Origin: Providencia stuartii
Lineage (GTDB): Bacteria > Pseudomonadota > Gammaproteobacteria > Enterobacterales > Enterobacteriaceae
Direction of reading: 5' to 3'
NCBI RefSeq assembly: GCF_029277985.1
Contig: NZ_CP119546.1
Location: 1,240,001 to 1,304,000, forward strand
DNA length: 64,000 nt
Shown one piece after another: positions 62,378-64,000 of the stretch. Positions within the stretch are counted from its first letter, which is position 1. Every line of letters begins with the position of its first letter. The position numbers were made by a program, and so were the translations under genes. Under the pieces are notes generated by a model, which saw nothing but the letters and a program-made list of their open reading frames with translations, searched no databases and was not told the DNA's origin.

Positions 62378-64000
62378 TGAGTATGAAAGGACAAGAAACT
62401 CGCGGGTTCCAATCTGAAGTCAAACAACTGCTCCAGTTGATGATCCACTCTCTTTACTCAAACAAAGAAATCTTTTTGCGTGAACTTATTTCAAACGCAT
62501 CCGATGCGGCAGATAAACTGCGTTTTCGTGCACTTTCAAAACCTGAATTGTATGAAAATGATGGGGAACTGCGTGTTCGCATTAGCGCAAATAAAGAAGA
62601 TGGGACACTCACAATTAGCGATAACGGTATTGGTATGAGCCGTGATGAAGTTATTGATAACTTAGGAACGATCGCTAAATCAGGCACTAAAGCCTTTTTA
62701 GAATCTCTGGGTGGTGACCAAGCAAAAGATAGTCAAATGATTGGTCAGTTTGGTGTTGGTTTCTATTCTGCTTTTATCGTTGCTGATAAAGTGACTGTTC
62801 GTAGCCGTGCTGCTGGTGCATCGGCAGACCAAGGCGTATTTTGGGAATCTGCTGGTGAAGGTGAATACACTATTGCCGACATTGAAAAAGCGGATCGTGG
62901 CACTGAAATCACGTTACATTTGCGTGAAGATGAAAAAGAGTTTTTAGATAACTGGCGTTTGCGTTCAGTTATCAGCAAATATTCAGACCATATTGCACTA
63001 CCTGTAGAAATTGAAGTTAAAAATGAAGAAGATGGCACAATAACTTGGGAGAAAATCAACCAAGCTAAAGCGCTATGGACGCGTAATAAGTCTGAAATTT
63101 CTGATGAAGAGTATATCGAGTTTTACAAACACATCTCCCATGATTATGCGGATCCATTAACTTGGTCTCATAATCGTGTTGAAGGTAAGCAGGAGTACAC
63201 TAGCTTATTGTATATACCTTCACAGGCGCCGTTTGATCTCTGGAATCGTGAGCAGCGCCATGGATTAAAACTGTATGTTCAGCGTGTGTTTATTATGGAT
63301 GACGCTGAGCAGTTTATGCCAAATTATTTGCGCTTTGTGCGTGGGGTATTGGATTCAAACGATTTACCCCTCAACGTATCTCGCGAAATACTGCAAGATA
63401 GCGCATTAACTCGTAGCTTGCGTGGCGCATTAACCAAGCGTGTCCTGCAAATGCTAGATAAACTGGCGAAGAATGATGCGGAAAAATATCAGTCTTTCTG
63501 GCAGCAATTTGGTCTAGTGATGAAAGAAGGACCTGCGGAAGATATGAGCAATAGTGAAGCTATTGCGAAACTGCTACGTTTTGCATCAACACATAATGAT
63601 AGCAACGTGCAGAATGTCTCTTTAGAAGACTATATTAGCCGTATGGTTGAAGGGCAGGAGAAAATCTATTACATCACGGCGGATAGCTATGCTGCGGCTA
63701 AGAGCAGCCCTCATTTAGAGCTGTTCCGTAAGAAAGGTATTGAGGTACTATTGCTTTCTGATCGCATTGATGAATGGATGATGAACTATTTATCCGAGTT
63801 TGATGGTAAGCCTTTCCAATCGGTTAGCAAAGCCTATGAGTCGCTGGATAAACTCGCAGATGAAGATAAAGCAGAGCAAGAAGAAGCCGATAAGCAATTA
63901 GAACCTTTTGTTGAGCGTGTGAAAACATTGTTGGCAGATCGCGTTAAAGAGGTCAAATTGACCCACCGTTTGACGGATACACCTGCGATTGTCACCACCG
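62378..64000 (+). CDS. htpG: Chaperone HtpG (Hsp90), N-terminal part; runs off the window
   Basis: Cytoplasmic Hsp90 ATP-dependent chaperone. The frame is open from ATG 62378 ([15 protein letters not shown]) to the window end, 541 codons of about 625. GAGG lies 5 bases before this ATG; a second ATG at 62384 corresponds to the E. coli start. The GHKL ATPase motifs are visible: [24 protein letters not shown] and [12 protein letters not shown]. The middle domain has [19 protein letters not shown] and [11 protein letters not shown]. It lies after recR, as in E. coli. Confidence 0.97.

Overview
The window reads as a chromosomal segment of an AT-biased member of the Morganellaceae (order Enterobacterales), most likely Providencia or a close relative. 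This rests on near-identity of many proteins to Escherichia coli counterparts (DksA, ErpA, Hpt, enolase, HtpG), AT-rich coding DNA, and E. coli-like gene blocks joined in a non-E. coli order. Genus is inference; no 16S gene, tRNA, CRISPR array, transposase or prophage was seen.

Layout. 1-5.1 kb: 3' end of the copper oxidase cueO, an unrecognised acidic ORF, hpt, can and the ABC transporter pair yadGH. 5.1-17.5 kb: two consecutive same-strand chaperone-usher fimbrial operons, very AT-rich, where E. coli has yadI-yadE. Operon 1 is pilin, chaperone, usher, putative adhesin and two minor pilins. Operon 2 is pilin, chaperone, usher and putative adhesin. Each has a strong hairpin between pilin and chaperone; operon 2 has a perfect consensus FNR box upstream. 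17.5-24.2 kb (minus strand): sfsA-dksA-gluQ-pcnB-folK-panB-panC-panD. pcnB appears to start at a rare AUU codon 204 bases upstream of the first ATG. 24.2-30.3 kb: hrpB, a wrecked tyrosine phenol-lyase gene, and mrcB. 30.3-35.7 kb: a hairpin-dense spacer where E. coli carries fhuACDB, then hemL, erpA, btuF, mtnN and dgt. 36-44.3 kb: rlmD, relA, mazG, an ABC-exporter remnant, pyrG and eno. 44.5-47 kb: a DASS/SLC13 anion transporter and an orphan TPS-domain protein. 47.2-64 kb: acrB-acrA, divergent acrR with ychN and mscK, a small rsmS gene, an inserted FUSC-like membrane protein, priC, apt, dnaX (with a programmed frameshift site), ybaB, recR and the 5' part of htpG behind a clear sigma-32 promoter.

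How it works together. Most of the window is housekeeping: purine salvage (hpt, apt), pantothenate and folate synthesis, stringent response (relA, dksA), cell wall (mrcB), tetrapyrrole and Fe-S assembly (hemL, erpA), replication and repair (dnaX, recR, priC), drug efflux (acrAB-acrR). The accessory content is the fimbrial pair, the ORF beside cueO, the DASS and TPS genes, the FUSC gene, and two decayed genes (tyrosine phenol-lyase, peptide/bacteriocin-type ABC exporter). I found no clearly new multigene system. The most original material is the two adhesins, the orphan TPS protein, the structured mrcB-hemL scar and the regulatory signals noted.
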